From assembly GCA_022448955.1 (NCBI GenBank), contig JAKVCU010000081.1, positions 5,440 to 42,053 on the forward strand: 36,614 bases of DNA, in the 5' to 3' direction. The notes beneath the pieces are model-generated. The model was not told where the DNA came from. It ran no database searches and worked only from the letters and a program-made list of their open reading frames with translations. Of the stretch, positions 8,367 through 16,281 are shown piece after piece (the stretch's first letter is position 1; every line of letters starts with the position of its first letter). The translations under genes were made by a program, and so were the position numbers. The DNA is from Saprospiraceae bacterium (GTDB lineage Bacteria > Bacteroidota > Bacteroidia > Chitinophagales > Saprospiraceae).

Positions 8367-8735
8367 TTATTGCTCAATACCCCCATTTTCAAGTTCTAAA
8401 TCTTTGAAGTATTGAATTACTTTTTCTTTTAAAATTTGTTCTTGCTCATCCCTACCCCTTGCTGGTACCTTTCTAATTTGCTCCCAATGTGGCCAGCCAT
8501 CTGCATCCCTCCCCTTAAATTCATAATATCCTTCATAGCTAAGCAATCGACAAACAGCGATATGCATTAAATCCTGTTTTTCTTCTTTGGTAAATTCCGT
8601 TTTCCATCGGCCTAACTCTTGAATACCAATTAAAAATAAGATGGCGTTTAAATCTGGGAGTGCTCCTTTAAGGAAACGACTTTTTACCAGATGCCGAACT
8701 CGAAGCCATTCAAAATCAAATTCCCAGATCTCCAT
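8367..8735 (-). CDS. Small protein of unknown function
   Basis: This 122-aa soluble protein is not one I can name. It has no signal peptide and no transmembrane helix. The middle part (KTEFTKEEKQDLMHIAVCRLLSY) is helical and is followed by YYEFKGRDADGWPHWEQIRKVP, a tryptophan-rich turn that looks conserved, and by an acidic helix. I have the impression of having seen this pattern as an unnamed Bacteroidota family, but cannot confirm it. It lies 71 bp upstream of the cyclophilin genes on the same strand, and a candidate promoter and palindromes lie at 8854-8895 upstream of it, so it may head that operon. Confidence 0.7.
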   Translation of the reverse strand: MEIWEFDFEWLRVRHLVKSRFLKGALPDLNAILFLIGIQELGRWKTEFTKEEKQDLMHIAVCRLLSYEGYYEFKGRDADGWPHWEQIRKVPARGRDEQEQILKEKVIQYFKDLELENGGIEQ

Positions 8736-8853
8736 TCCAAAAAATAGTTTTATTGCCTGACCTCTATTGTTAAGTAATTTGACAGCTTTGATACACTTTA
8801 ATTTAAGCCCTACTATGTTAATAGATTTAGCTTTTTCTGTCTTCTATACATTG

Positions 8854-8861
8854 CAAATATA
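8854..8861 (-). promoter_or_regulatory. Candidate -7 box upstream of the 8.4-8.7 kb gene
   Basis: Read on the minus strand this is TATATTTG, an exact TAnnTTTG. No convincing -33 TTTG is found 19-21 nt upstream. The predicted start, near 8847, gives a leader of about 110 nt to the ATG at 8735. Confidence 0.35.
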
Positions 8862-8868
8862 AAAAATG

Positions 8869-8895
8869 ATTTTACAACTTAGTGTAAAATTTACA
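8869..8895. promoter_or_regulatory. Overlapping palindromes, operator-like
   Basis: ATTTTACA (8869-8876) and TGTAAAAT (8883-8890) form a perfect 8-bp inverted repeat around ACTTAG. The second arm also makes TGTAAA-A-TTTACA (8883-8895), a perfect 6-1-6 palindrome. The three half-sites start 7 bp upstream (minus strand) of the candidate -7 box, where a repressor or activator could act. The regulator is unknown. Confidence 0.45.
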
Positions 8896-8994
8896 TCAAG
8901 CAAAGTTTTGCCAAATAAAATATCTTTTCTTTTAATTTTTCGTAATAATTTTTCCCCTAATTACGGATAGATGAGTTCTCATTTGGAATAAGGC

Positions 8995-10218
8995 TTACTC
9001 TTCTCTAATCATCGCAGATACCCGTACTGCTCTTAAAGCAGGTGGGATGGATGCTATTAAGCCTATAGAAAGCACAGTAATGGTTACTGTGATAAAGTCA
9101 ACAAATCGAATACTCATGGGATATGCATCTACAATAAAATCACCTGGCACTCCAATAATACCATAATACATTTGGAGGAAATACGTACCTATTGCCAATA
9201 CAAACCCAACGATCAAGCCTAAGCTACAAAGTAGCAAACCTTCACTCAAGAAGATATTTCGTATGGTTGTACTTACCGCTCCCATCGATTTTAGGATAGC
9301 AATATCTTTCTTTTTCTCCAATACGATCATCCATAGCGCTCCCACCATATTCAATGCGACCATCAATACCATCAAACCAATAATTGCGTAGCTCAGCCAT
9401 TTTTCCATCTGCATCAGTTTCATAAAAGCTTCTTGTTGCTCATACCTATTTTTGATAATAAATTCATCTCCCATAATTGCTCGAATCTGAGCACGTGTTT
9501 CAGGAATATCATACCCTGGAGCAATACTCAATTCTAGAGCACTCAACTCGTTGCTGGCTCCCATCAGTTCTCGAACAAAATTTAGGTTAGTAAGAATGTA
9601 TTGGTTGTCATAATCTGTTTGTACGATGAAGGTTCCTGCAGGATAGAGATGCTTTGTACGAAATGGTTTACTTTTCATTAAGCCAGAAGATTGCTTCCGC
9701 TTCAGCATATAGACATTAATAGAAGAGAATAAATCATCGACATTAAGTCCTAGCTTGTTTCTCATTCCCAAACCAGAAACAGCCATAGAACGATCCTCTT
9801 CTTGTAATTGAAATCTACCTTCTCTGATTGTAGAGTCAATTCCTGTAACACTTTTATAGTATTTATCGACTCCCTTTAATGTTCCAAATTCCTGATTTTC
9901 TTTGTAGACAAAAAAAGCAGTTTCTTCCAATGTTTTGGCCACTGCGTATACGCCCTCTAGCTGAAATAATTTTACCACTTTCGAAGGATCCTCTTCAAAA
10001 GTTTTACCCTTTGCAGCTGTGATCTCAATATCTGGATTGAAGTTGCTATACATAGCAGTAATTAGATCCTCAAATCCATTAAATACAGATAAGACCAAGA
10101 CTAAAGCGGCTGTCCCTATAGCGATACCCAATACAGCAATACTCGTAATAATATTGATTGCATTGGTAGATCGTTTTCCAAATAAATACCGCCTCGCGAT
10201 ATGTAAAGCTAAATTCAT
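8995..10218 (-). CDS. FtsX/LolC-LolE-type ABC transporter permease
   Basis: The 407-aa protein begins with MNLALHIARRYLFGKRSTNAI and one N-terminal helix (about 20-48, ending in VLSVFNGFEDLI), the hallmark of LolC/LolE and related permeases. A large periplasmic domain of about 225 residues follows, then three helices (about 275-298, 320-350 and 370-396) with the coupling-helix motif LEKKKDIAILKSMGA that contacts an ATPase. Likely role: extracting lipoproteins from the inner membrane or a similar mechanotransmission job. No ATP-binding subunit (LolD) is adjacent, so its partner is encoded elsewhere. It has 390 bp of non-coding DNA upstream. Confidence 0.88.
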   Translation of the reverse strand: MNLALHIARRYLFGKRSTNAINIITSIAVLGIAIGTAALVLVLSVFNGFEDLITAMYSNFNPDIEITAAKGKTFEEDPSKVVKLFQLEGVYAVAKTLEETAFFVYKENQEFGTLKGVDKYYKSVTGIDSTIREGRFQLQEEDRSMAVSGLGMRNKLGLNVDDLFSSINVYMLKRKQSSGLMKSKPFRTKHLYPAGTFIVQTDYDNQYILTNLNFVRELMGASNELSALELSIAPGYDIPETRAQIRAIMGDEFIIKNRYEQQEAFMKLMQMEKWLSYAIIGLMVLMVALNMVGALWMIVLEKKKDIAILKSMGAVSTTIRNIFLSEGLLLCSLGLIVGFVLAIGTYFLQMYYGIIGVPGDFIVDAYPMSIRFVDFITVTITVLSIGLIASIPPALRAVRVSAMIREE

Positions 10219-10608
10219 ATTTATTATATAGATAATATATCAGAAAATGGGTGCATTATTTTTTAAGACAGTCCAAAACTGTATGTAATGCCCTCATCAT
10301 CGACTGATGATTATGTTTGACCTGATACTTGCCTGATTATAGCTTACCATACTTATACAAAGAGCATTTCTAAAGTACTGAGCACTCGCTCGGCAACTAT
10401 TTGTAGGTCTTGTTTCGGTACACAAAGAATAAATTTCCAAACAACTGATTAGGATGCGAAGGAACTATTTATATCCTAGCTCACATAAAAAGCCCCGTAA
10501 AATTAATGGATATAAAGTAAATCCTTATGCCTACCTTCTATTATTAACAAAGCTATAACCAAGGAATTGGGAATTTGTATTTAGTTTCTTCTGCCTTTTA
10601 GTGGCCTA
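10219..10608. other. Intergenic region between permease and NagZ fusion genes
   Basis: I see no gene in these 390 bp. On the minus strand an exact -7 box (TAGCTTTG) is present at 10548-10555 but with no -33 partner, and would give a leader of about 320 nt. A short perfect hairpin, ATCATC-GACT-GATGAT, is at 10296-10311. Confidence 0.4.
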
Positions 10609-13548
10609 TCACATCTTCATGGCCTTATACACTTCTGTCTGAATTCTTGGACGGATATTCATTTTTCCCAATTTATAGTTGCGCATACTGGGGTAAGTAC
10701 GATTAGAAAGAAAGATATAGACTAAGTCGTGAGAAGGATCTACCCACACAGCTGTACCTGTAAAGCCTAGGTGGCCAAAAGTACGCTCTGATGCTAAAGA
10801 AGAACAATTTAAAGCTTTAGAATCATCTAACTCTAGCATATCAAATCCAATTCCTCTGCGGCTTGATCTCTCATGTCTTTGCGTAAATTGCTTAATCGTT
10901 TTTGCCTCTAAAAATTGTTGTCCACCATAACTACCTTCCTGTAATAGACATTGCATTAGAATAGCCAAATCTGTTGCATTTGAAAACAAACCTGCATGAC
11001 CACTTACCCCTCCTAGCATAGCAGCTCCCATATCATGTACATAAGCTCGTATACCTTGCTTTCTAAAGTAACGGTCTTTTTCAGTAGGCAAAACAGGATA
11101 GAGATCATCATAGCTTTCCCAAGGCTTGTAAGACATACTTTTGAGTCCGAGCGGCTCATAAAAGTGGTGATTTACGTATTGATCGATCGTTTCTCCAGAA
11201 ACCTCTTCCACTAAATCCGCAATCATATAAAAACCTAAATCACTATAACGATAATTTCTTTTTGATCGTAAATCCGAATTGACAATTTGTTGGCGAATAG
11301 TATCTGCCATATCATTACGAAGAAACAGCTTTTCTGTGACAGGTATCGCGAATTTTTCATGGTGATTCTTTCTATAAAACTTCCGAAGGTGTACAGGTCG
11401 GCGGCGGCTTCCGCCTAATGTCTGCTCATAAAAGGGAATCCAAGGAATTAAACCAGCATGATGTGCCATTACATCTTCTAAGACCATATGAGACTTATTG
11501 GATCCCTTTAGATAAGACAAGTAGGTGCCTAAGGAATCTTTTACATTAAGGGTTTGCTTATCCGTCAAATGCATTACAGATAAGGTTGCTGCTGCGATCT
11601 TTGTAATCGATGCTAAATCGAAAATATCATCCTTATAAACTTTTTTTTTCCGTTCATAAGTGTGATGACCATAAGCCTTATGGAAAACCACCTTACCTTC
11701 TTTTGCAACAAGAACGACACAGCCAGGTGTTGCACCAGAATCAATTGCTGCTGTTGCAATTTTATCAATATTTGCTAGGGTATCTGTGCTCAAGCCCACC
11801 TGTTCAGGAAGAGCATAGCCCAAACGATAATTTTTCCGAGTTTCTACGCCCATATTAAAGCGGCTTTTAGGAGAGGCAGTTACGGGCAGGCGACCTCTCA
11901 AACCAATAGCTCCAAATAGTGCTTGTGCAGCAACATCTTGAGTAATCGCATTTTCTTCATATGCTTCTAAGACCCAGGGAATATCATCAAAAAATTTCAA
12001 GGCGTATGGTGTACCGAAGACTACCAGGACAACATTTGTTTTTTGATTTAATGCTTGAATAAACTGTTTTGTATTTGCCGTAAGGCCGTATCCCCTACTG
12101 CTATAACTGCTCATATCGTGCAAACTAACAATCACGACATCATGTTGTGCTAATTGATCGAGTAATTTCTCAGAGGACAGCTTTTTATCTGTATGGAAAT
12201 GTGCTATTTTACCATAGCTATCTAATCGTTTTTGAAAAGTAGTTTTTCTCTTTGAACCAATACTTAAACTGGCCATTCGTAAAGTATCCAAAATATCAAA
12301 TGGAATCATCTGATTTTTATTTCTGACCATAGTCAGAGCATGCTCTATCAATTTTTGCTTTAAAGCTTTCCCTTTTGAGTGATTTAAACGAGCTCTAATT
12401 TTTGTATCAGATAAGGGTTGAAAAGAAGTAAGTCCTAAGCGATATTTTGCGCTGAGAATTTTTTTCACACTTTCTTCCACTTCCCCTGACGAAAGCACTC
12501 CTGATTCTATAAAAGCCTTAATTTGTTTCCTGGCAGTCTCTACATTTTCTGGTAAAACCAATACATCATTACCTGCTAATATTGCTTCTGCCTCCACCTG
12601 TCCACTTTCAAAATGTTTGGTAACACCTTTCATCCCCAAACCATCTGTAAAAATCAAACCTTTGAAACCTAGCCCTTTCTTTAGAAGATTAGTTACTGTA
12701 TTGTAGGATAGAGTGGTTGGGCGGTTAGCGCGTTCATCGAAAGTTGGCACGTTCAAATGAGCAACCATAACACTACCTATTCCATGTTGAATCAATGTCC
12801 GAAAAGGATATAACTCCAGACTATCCAAGCGTTCCCACCCATGATTGATTACAGGTAAATCAAGATGAGAATCAACGTCTGTGTCGCCATGCCCAGGAAA
12901 ATGTTTGGCGCAAGCCATAAGACCATTGTCCTGCATACCTTTCATGTACATATAACTCTTGACGGTTACATTATAGCGGTCTTCCCCAAAAGAACGCGTA
13001 TTAATCACTGGATTAGCTGGATTATTATTAATATCCGCAACGGGAGCAAAATTGACATGTACGCCAACTGCTTTCATTTGCTCAGCGATTTCAACACCCA
13101 TTTCATAAATTAAGCGATTGTCTTGTATAGCGCCTAACATGAGTTGGCGAGGAAAGCTTATTGTACTACTTTTCATTCGCATTCCTAACCCCCATTCTCC
13201 ATCAATAGCAATCATCAATGGTAGGTTTGAAATAGCTTGATATTCATTGACTAATTCAACTTGCTTCTCTGGAGTGCCCTGAAAAAAGCAAAGGCTACCT
13301 ATATTGTAATCTCTAATTAGTTTCTTAACCTTGGCGATATGATCTGACCCTTTATTGGAATATGCTCTAATCATAAACAACTGTCCAAGTCGTTCATCTT
13401 GTGTCATGTTTTCATAAACTGAATCTACCCATCTTACCTCTTCTTTGGAAGAGGTAAAGTTAGGATTGATAGGATCAGTATGCCACACAAAACTAAAGCT
13501 GAATACTAAGAGTACCCACAGACTAAGGTTCATTATTCTTCTCATCAC
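10609..13548 (-). CDS. Fusion of GH3 beta-N-acetylhexosaminidase (NagZ-like) and serine beta-lactamase-like hydrolase
   Basis: After a signal-like N-terminus (about 1-22), residues 35-375 form a GH3 domain. KHFPGHGDTDVDSH (about 215-228) holds the Asp-His acid/base dyad of the NagZ subgroup and FTDGLGMKG (about 300-308) the nucleophile Asp. Residues 380-570 resemble the GH3 C-terminal alpha/beta domain. Residues 580-979 form a class C beta-lactamase/DD-peptidase fold with SITK (647-650), YSD (768-770) and HLG (926-928), all the catalytic motifs. It may trim GlcNAc-anhydroMurNAc and act on peptide stems during wall turnover (inference). This fusion is a known Bacteroidota arrangement. A lytic transglycosylase gene lies upstream on the same strand, separated by a terminator. 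Confidence 0.93.
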   Translation of the reverse strand: MMRRIMNLSLWVLLVFSFSFVWHTDPINPNFTSSKEEVRWVDSVYENMTQDERLGQLFMIRAYSNKGSDHIAKVKKLIRDYNIGSLCFFQGTPEKQVELVNEYQAISNLPLMIAIDGEWGLGMRMKSSTISFPRQLMLGAIQDNRLIYEMGVEIAEQMKAVGVHVNFAPVADINNNPANPVINTRSFGEDRYNVTVKSYMYMKGMQDNGLMACAKHFPGHGDTDVDSHLDLPVINHGWERLDSLELYPFRTLIQHGIGSVMVAHLNVPTFDERANRPTTLSYNTVTNLLKKGLGFKGLIFTDGLGMKGVTKHFESGQVEAEAILAGNDVLVLPENVETARKQIKAFIESGVLSSGEVEESVKKILSAKYRLGLTSFQPLSDTKIRARLNHSKGKALKQKLIEHALTMVRNKNQMIPFDILDTLRMASLSIGSKRKTTFQKRLDSYGKIAHFHTDKKLSSEKLLDQLAQHDVVIVSLHDMSSYSSRGYGLTANTKQFIQALNQKTNVVLVVFGTPYALKFFDDIPWVLEAYEENAITQDVAAQALFGAIGLRGRLPVTASPKSRFNMGVETRKNYRLGYALPEQVGLSTDTLANIDKIATAAIDSGATPGCVVLVAKEGKVVFHKAYGHHTYERKKKVYKDDIFDLASITKIAAATLSVMHLTDKQTLNVKDSLGTYLSYLKGSNKSHMVLEDVMAHHAGLIPWIPFYEQTLGGSRRRPVHLRKFYRKNHHEKFAIPVTEKLFLRNDMADTIRQQIVNSDLRSKRNYRYSDLGFYMIADLVEEVSGETIDQYVNHHFYEPLGLKSMSYKPWESYDDLYPVLPTEKDRYFRKQGIRAYVHDMGAAMLGGVSGHAGLFSNATDLAILMQCLLQEGSYGGQQFLEAKTIKQFTQRHERSSRRGIGFDMLELDDSKALNCSSLASERTFGHLGFTGTAVWVDPSHDLVYIFLSNRTYPSMRNYKLGKMNIRPRIQTEVYKAMKM

Positions 13549-13563
13549 TTTCCGTTATTCAAG

Positions 13564-13610
13564 CGTTGTGCCGTTATGCAAAGTTTTTATTTTCGCATAA
13601 CGGCATAACG
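13564..13610. promoter_or_regulatory. 16-bp inverted repeat in front of the NagZ fusion gene
   Basis: Arms 13564-13579 and 13595-13610 pair over 16 positions with one G-T wobble, around a 15-nt loop. The right arm is itself a direct tandem of GCATAACG. It ends 16 nt before the start codon at 13548. It may be an operator with two half-sites per arm or a hairpin in the leader. Confidence 0.6.
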
Positions 13611-13637
13611 ATATTAGTTGAAACTATGATGGAAGAT

Positions 13638-13681
13638 AAAAAAAAATGGGTGGTGCAAAAATATTTCGCACTACCCATTTT
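13638..13681 (-). terminator. Rho-independent terminator of the lytic transglycosylase gene
   Basis: On the minus strand a 14-bp stem (arms 13668-13681 and 13643-13656, one G-T wobble) with an 11-nt loop is followed by nine T residues (13638-13646, the first four also pairing in the stem). This is the clearest intrinsic terminator in the window and separates the transglycosylase from the NagZ fusion gene. Confidence 0.82.
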
Positions 13682-13697
13682 AAAATTAAGTATTAAG

Positions 13698-13765
13698 GCC
13701 AGAACCTGTCTACCTTTGGCTGAATTTATTATACCGATTTCAGCCAGAGGCTGGCAAGTTCTAGC
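13698..13765. repeat. Large imperfect hairpin element
   Basis: Arms 13698-13724 and 13739-13765 pair over 27 positions with about six mismatches and a 14-nt loop; the inner nine pairs (TTGGCTGAA side) are the strongest apart from one mismatch nearby. It starts with CCAGAACCTGT (13699) and contains AGGCTGG (13748), motifs also found at the ends of the 24.8 kb palindrome. It lies in the 3' untranslated part of the transglycosylase transcript, before the terminator. Confidence 0.6.
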
Positions 13766-13803
13766 TTAACTCCTTAGATCTTTGCTCTATTGTTGATTAT
13801 ATA

Positions 13804-14934
13804 TTACGGTCTGTAGAATACAGTTGATTTTGGTAAATGTAATGTCAATATTTGGTTAGGAAGCAGATTTGTCGTCTTTAAGTTATTCCAAATCATGATA
13901 TCTTTAACAGCACAATTACTTAAGTCTGCCAGTGATTCTAAGCTATCACCAGGGCGTACAATGTGTTCGCTCCTAAAAGCCCCTTTTACAGTTACTAAAG
14001 GTGCATGATTCTTCTCCTTTTTTTGTAGGTAAGCTTGGAACAATTCTGCCGCACTTGCAGGAACCACTACCACGTTACCTTTTTTACTTCTTGGTACTAT
14101 ACCAGATGTATAAGCAGGATTTAAGATTTCCAATTCCCAAGGCTTCATTCCAACAGCATGAGCGATATCATTAAAAGACATATAATTATACACTCGAAAT
14201 GCTCGGATATCATCAAATTTAAAAGCACCGACTTTGGGATTCAATTCATGAAACTTATAGTATTCTCCTACATAAGAAGCTGCAATAAAGCGAGGCACAT
14301 AATTTTGTGTTTCTTTGGGCAAAAAGCGGCTTAAATCCCAATAATTTTTACAACCTGCTAAACGGATAGCTTTATTGACTCTACCTGGACCACAGTTGTA
14401 GGCTGCAAGTACCAATGACCAATCACCATACTGATCGTATAAGTTGGCCAACATTTTAGCAGCAGCTTCAGATGATTTGTAAGGATCGTGGCGTTCATCA
14501 ACATATTGATTAATCTTCAAACCATACAATCTTGCTGTAGACGGCATAAATTGCCACAAGCCAGAAGCGCCAACAGCTGATTCTGCAGAAGGACGTAATC
14601 TCGATTCAATCATCGATAAATACTTTAATTCTGTCGGAACATTGTATGCCTCGAGATAATGCTCAAAAATTGGAAAATATAATAAAGAGCGACCCAAGAT
14701 TTTTTCTGTGCCTTTATAACCGTTAGTAACGTATGATTTGATTGATTTTTTTACAGTAGGTGTGTACTTGGTATCGAAAGGAATTTGGATGCGATCAATT
14801 CTATTTTGGATTTGTTCGTCTGTGTGGGTAGACCAACGCTTTCCATTTTCACCACCATCAATGAGGGACGAATTACCATTTGCCAACAAGGTACTACATA
14901 CCATGATGGCTATCATTGTCCATGGGAATTTCAT
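13804..14934 (-). CDS. Membrane-bound lytic murein transglycosylase with LysM domain (MltD-like)
   Basis: An N-terminal signal (about 1-20) is followed by a helical region and an SLT lysozyme-like domain (about 90-235). The catalytic glutamate is E110 in SMIESRLRPSAESAVGASG, followed by LWQFMPSTARLYGL, YGDWSLVLAAYNCGPGRVNKA and the FLPKETQNYVPRFIAA block. A LysM peptidoglycan-binding domain closes the protein (about 325-372, HIVRPGDSLESLADLS), and about 245-300 may be a weaker LysM. The enzyme cleaves glycan strands to anhydro-MurNAc products, the class of substrate NagZ enzymes process. Its start overlaps a 9-residue mini-ORF, and a promoter lies about 240 bp upstream. Confidence 0.93.
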   Translation of the reverse strand: MKFPWTMIAIMVCSTLLANGNSSLIDGGENGKRWSTHTDEQIQNRIDRIQIPFDTKYTPTVKKSIKSYVTNGYKGTEKILGRSLLYFPIFEHYLEAYNVPTELKYLSMIESRLRPSAESAVGASGLWQFMPSTARLYGLKINQYVDERHDPYKSSEAAAKMLANLYDQYGDWSLVLAAYNCGPGRVNKAIRLAGCKNYWDLSRFLPKETQNYVPRFIAASYVGEYYKFHELNPKVGAFKFDDIRAFRVYNYMSFNDIAHAVGMKPWELEILNPAYTSGIVPRSKKGNVVVVPASAAELFQAYLQKKEKNHAPLVTVKGAFRSEHIVRPGDSLESLADLSNCAVKDIMIWNNLKTTNLLPNQILTLHLPKSTVFYRP

Positions 14935-14960
14935 AACAAACTAGAGTTTAATGTTTTCAT
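14931..14960 (-). CDS. Possible 9-residue leader ORF overlapping the transglycosylase start
   Basis: ATG at 14960 encodes MKTLNSSLL and stops with a TGA that overlaps the transglycosylase ATG in an ATGA arrangement. This layout is typical of translational coupling, but so short an ORF could be chance. It directly follows the palindrome at 14961-14976. Confidence 0.25.
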   Translation of the reverse strand: MKTLNSSLL

Positions 14961-14976
14961 GTCGAAAAATTTCGAC
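14961..14976. promoter_or_regulatory. Palindrome GTCGAAA-AA-TTTCGAC
   Basis: Seven base pairs on each side of two central A residues are perfectly symmetrical. The site lies 27 bp upstream of the transglycosylase start and within the predicted leader, so it may be a repressor site or a small leader hairpin. Confidence 0.45.
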
Positions 14977-15177
14977 CTCTATGATCTAAATGATAGTAAT
15001 CAATAGGTCTAGTTAAAATGACCACTCATACTATCTGGGGTGTTTCATTGGCCAAACTAGAATGTAGATCAGCCGTTAGTGTGTAAAAATTTCTATTAGT
15101 GGATATTTGAATAAAACAAGCAACAGTTGTTCAGGCTGCTGCATAAGAGATATTCTATTTACTTTTAATTCGTAAGA

Positions 15178-15209
15178 CAAAGCTATACGGTTTTACAACA
15201 AAAGTCAAA
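15178..15209 (-). promoter_or_regulatory. Bacteroidota promoter for the lytic transglycosylase
   Basis: Read on the minus strand, TTTG (15209-15206) is followed by 20 nt and then TAGCTTTG (15185-15178), an exact fit to TTTG-N19-21-TAnnTTTG. Transcription should start near 15171, giving a leader of about 237 nt with the palindrome and mini-ORF in it. Confidence 0.62.
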
Positions 15210-15477
15210 GAATTTTGCATTAAGGGGCATTTTTTCGTCTAAAAACGTATATTTTCCTACTTTCAACGATATTTTTAACATTTGCTTTTTAGCTTTTTTT
15301 ACATTTTCCATAACGCAAAGATTACGGAATATAAATAATTATACCCTTTTCAGGGTATTTAGCCGAATTATATATGGAGTATTAAATATTGCAATGAAAG
15401 TCTTAATTAAAGTGTTAAAATTTTGTTAAATAATCTATAAGTCCATTGATTTCACCGCTTTATGAAATTAATCATTA

Positions 15478-15510
15478 TTGTTTTTTCTTATTATTTTATC
15501 CAAAACTTTG
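15478..15510 (+). promoter_or_regulatory. Weak promoter candidate for moaD
   Basis: AAACTTTG (15503-15510) differs from TAnnTTTG by one base, and a TTG lies 22 nt upstream (15478-15480). The predicted start near 15517 agrees with moaD beginning at 15539 rather than at the earlier in-frame ATG at 15446. Confidence 0.3.
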
Positions 15511-15538
15511 TTTACATTTCCGAAAAATAAAAGATAGC

Positions 15539-15781
15539 ATGAAGGTTCACATTTTAGCCTTTGGCATTACAAAAGATATTGTAGGTGGCTCTACTTTTGA
15601 GTTCCAAATTGAGGAAGGAAGCAATGTCGGACAACTAAAAAAGCACTTACAGCAGCAATATCCTGCTTTTGAAGATTTAGCCTCTTTGGCCATTGCAGTT
15701 AATAGTGAATATGCGTCAGAGGAACTAGTCATTAAGGCTGCTGACGAGATAGTACTCATCCCTCCTGTTAGTGGAGGATAA
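15539..15781 (+). CDS. moaD: Molybdopterin synthase small subunit MoaD
   Basis: An 80-aa ubiquitin-like sulfur carrier ending in IVLIPPVSGG; the C-terminal Gly-Gly is thiocarboxylated and donates sulfur to precursor Z in the MoaD-MoaE complex. The sequence starts MKVHILAFGITKDIVGG, usual for MoaD. An in-frame ATG at 15446 would add a 31-residue hydrophobic, cysteine-containing extension unlike the family, so the ATG at 15539 is chosen. moaE follows after 9 bp. No MoeB-type adenylyltransferase gene that would activate it is in this window. Confidence 0.93.
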   Translation: MKVHILAFGITKDIVGGSTFEFQIEEGSNVGQLKKHLQQQYPAFEDLASLAIAVNSEYASEELVIKAADEIVLIPPVSGG

Positions 15782-15790
15782 TCCAAAACT

Positions 15791-16207
15791 ATGATTGATA
15801 TACAACTACTTCATACGCCACTTCAAGTGGAAAAATGTTTAAAAAGAGTTCGGCACCCTGCTGCTGGTGGTATTGATATATTTGTCGGTACGGTTCGTGA
15901 TCAAACCAGAGGGAAAAAGGTAGTACGCTTGGAATTTGAATCCTACGAACCAATGGCTATTTCAGAAATGAAAAAGATTGCCGAACGAGCAACTGAAAAA
16001 TGGCCTATCCAAAATATAGCCATTCACCATAGAGTAGGCACACTAGAGATTGGAGAAATTGCAGTTATCATAGCAGTATCTACCCCACATCGAAAAGCAT
16101 CTTTCGAAGCCTGCCAGTTTGCTATTGATACATTAAAGGAAACTGTTCCCATTTGGAAAAAGGAAATTTTTGAAGATGGTGAAGTTTGGGTGGCGGCTCA
16201 TCCGTAA
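15791..16207 (+). CDS. moaE: Molybdopterin synthase catalytic subunit MoaE
   Basis: The 138-aa protein contains GGIDIFVGTVRDQTRGKKV (about 26-44), LEFESYEPMAISEM, the HHRVGTLEIGE segment (79-89) and the terminal VPIWKKEIFEDGEVWV with the conserved active-site lysines (about K123-K124). It forms the heterotetramer with MoaD that inserts two sulfurs into cyclic pyranopterin monophosphate. It is the second gene of the plus-strand moaDE unit and converges on the DUF6090-like gene. Confidence 0.95.
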   Translation: MIDIQLLHTPLQVEKCLKRVRHPAAGGIDIFVGTVRDQTRGKKVVRLEFESYEPMAISEMKKIAERATEKWPIQNIAIHHRVGTLEIGEIAVIIAVSTPHRKASFEACQFAIDTLKETVPIWKKEIFEDGEVWVAAHP

Positions 16208-16281
16208 TACTATAGCGCAAATAGCCATAAATGATTAGACTAAAAGATATGAACATTATTCTTTATGCCTACTAAAACGAA

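Larger units (their letters stand above)
14977..15538. other. Divergent intergenic region between transglycosylase and moaD
   Basis: About 560 bp, AT-rich, with no coding sequence I can support. It holds the minus-strand promoter at 15178-15209, a small hairpin ATACCC-TTTTCA-GGGTAT at 15341-15358, and a weaker plus-strand promoter at 15478-15510. Confidence 0.5.

Noticed and set aside
13566-13769. 67-codon plus-strand ORF across the hairpins at 13.6-13.8 kb.
   Set aside because: It is explained by the inverted repeats and the terminator; its translation is not protein-like and there is no promoter.
4148-16208. The word ATTACGG or its complement recurs in gaps at about 4148, 8959, 15322, 16204 and 25082.
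   Set aside because: The word is short, also occurs inside genes (for example in moaA), and its positions relative to starts are not consistent.
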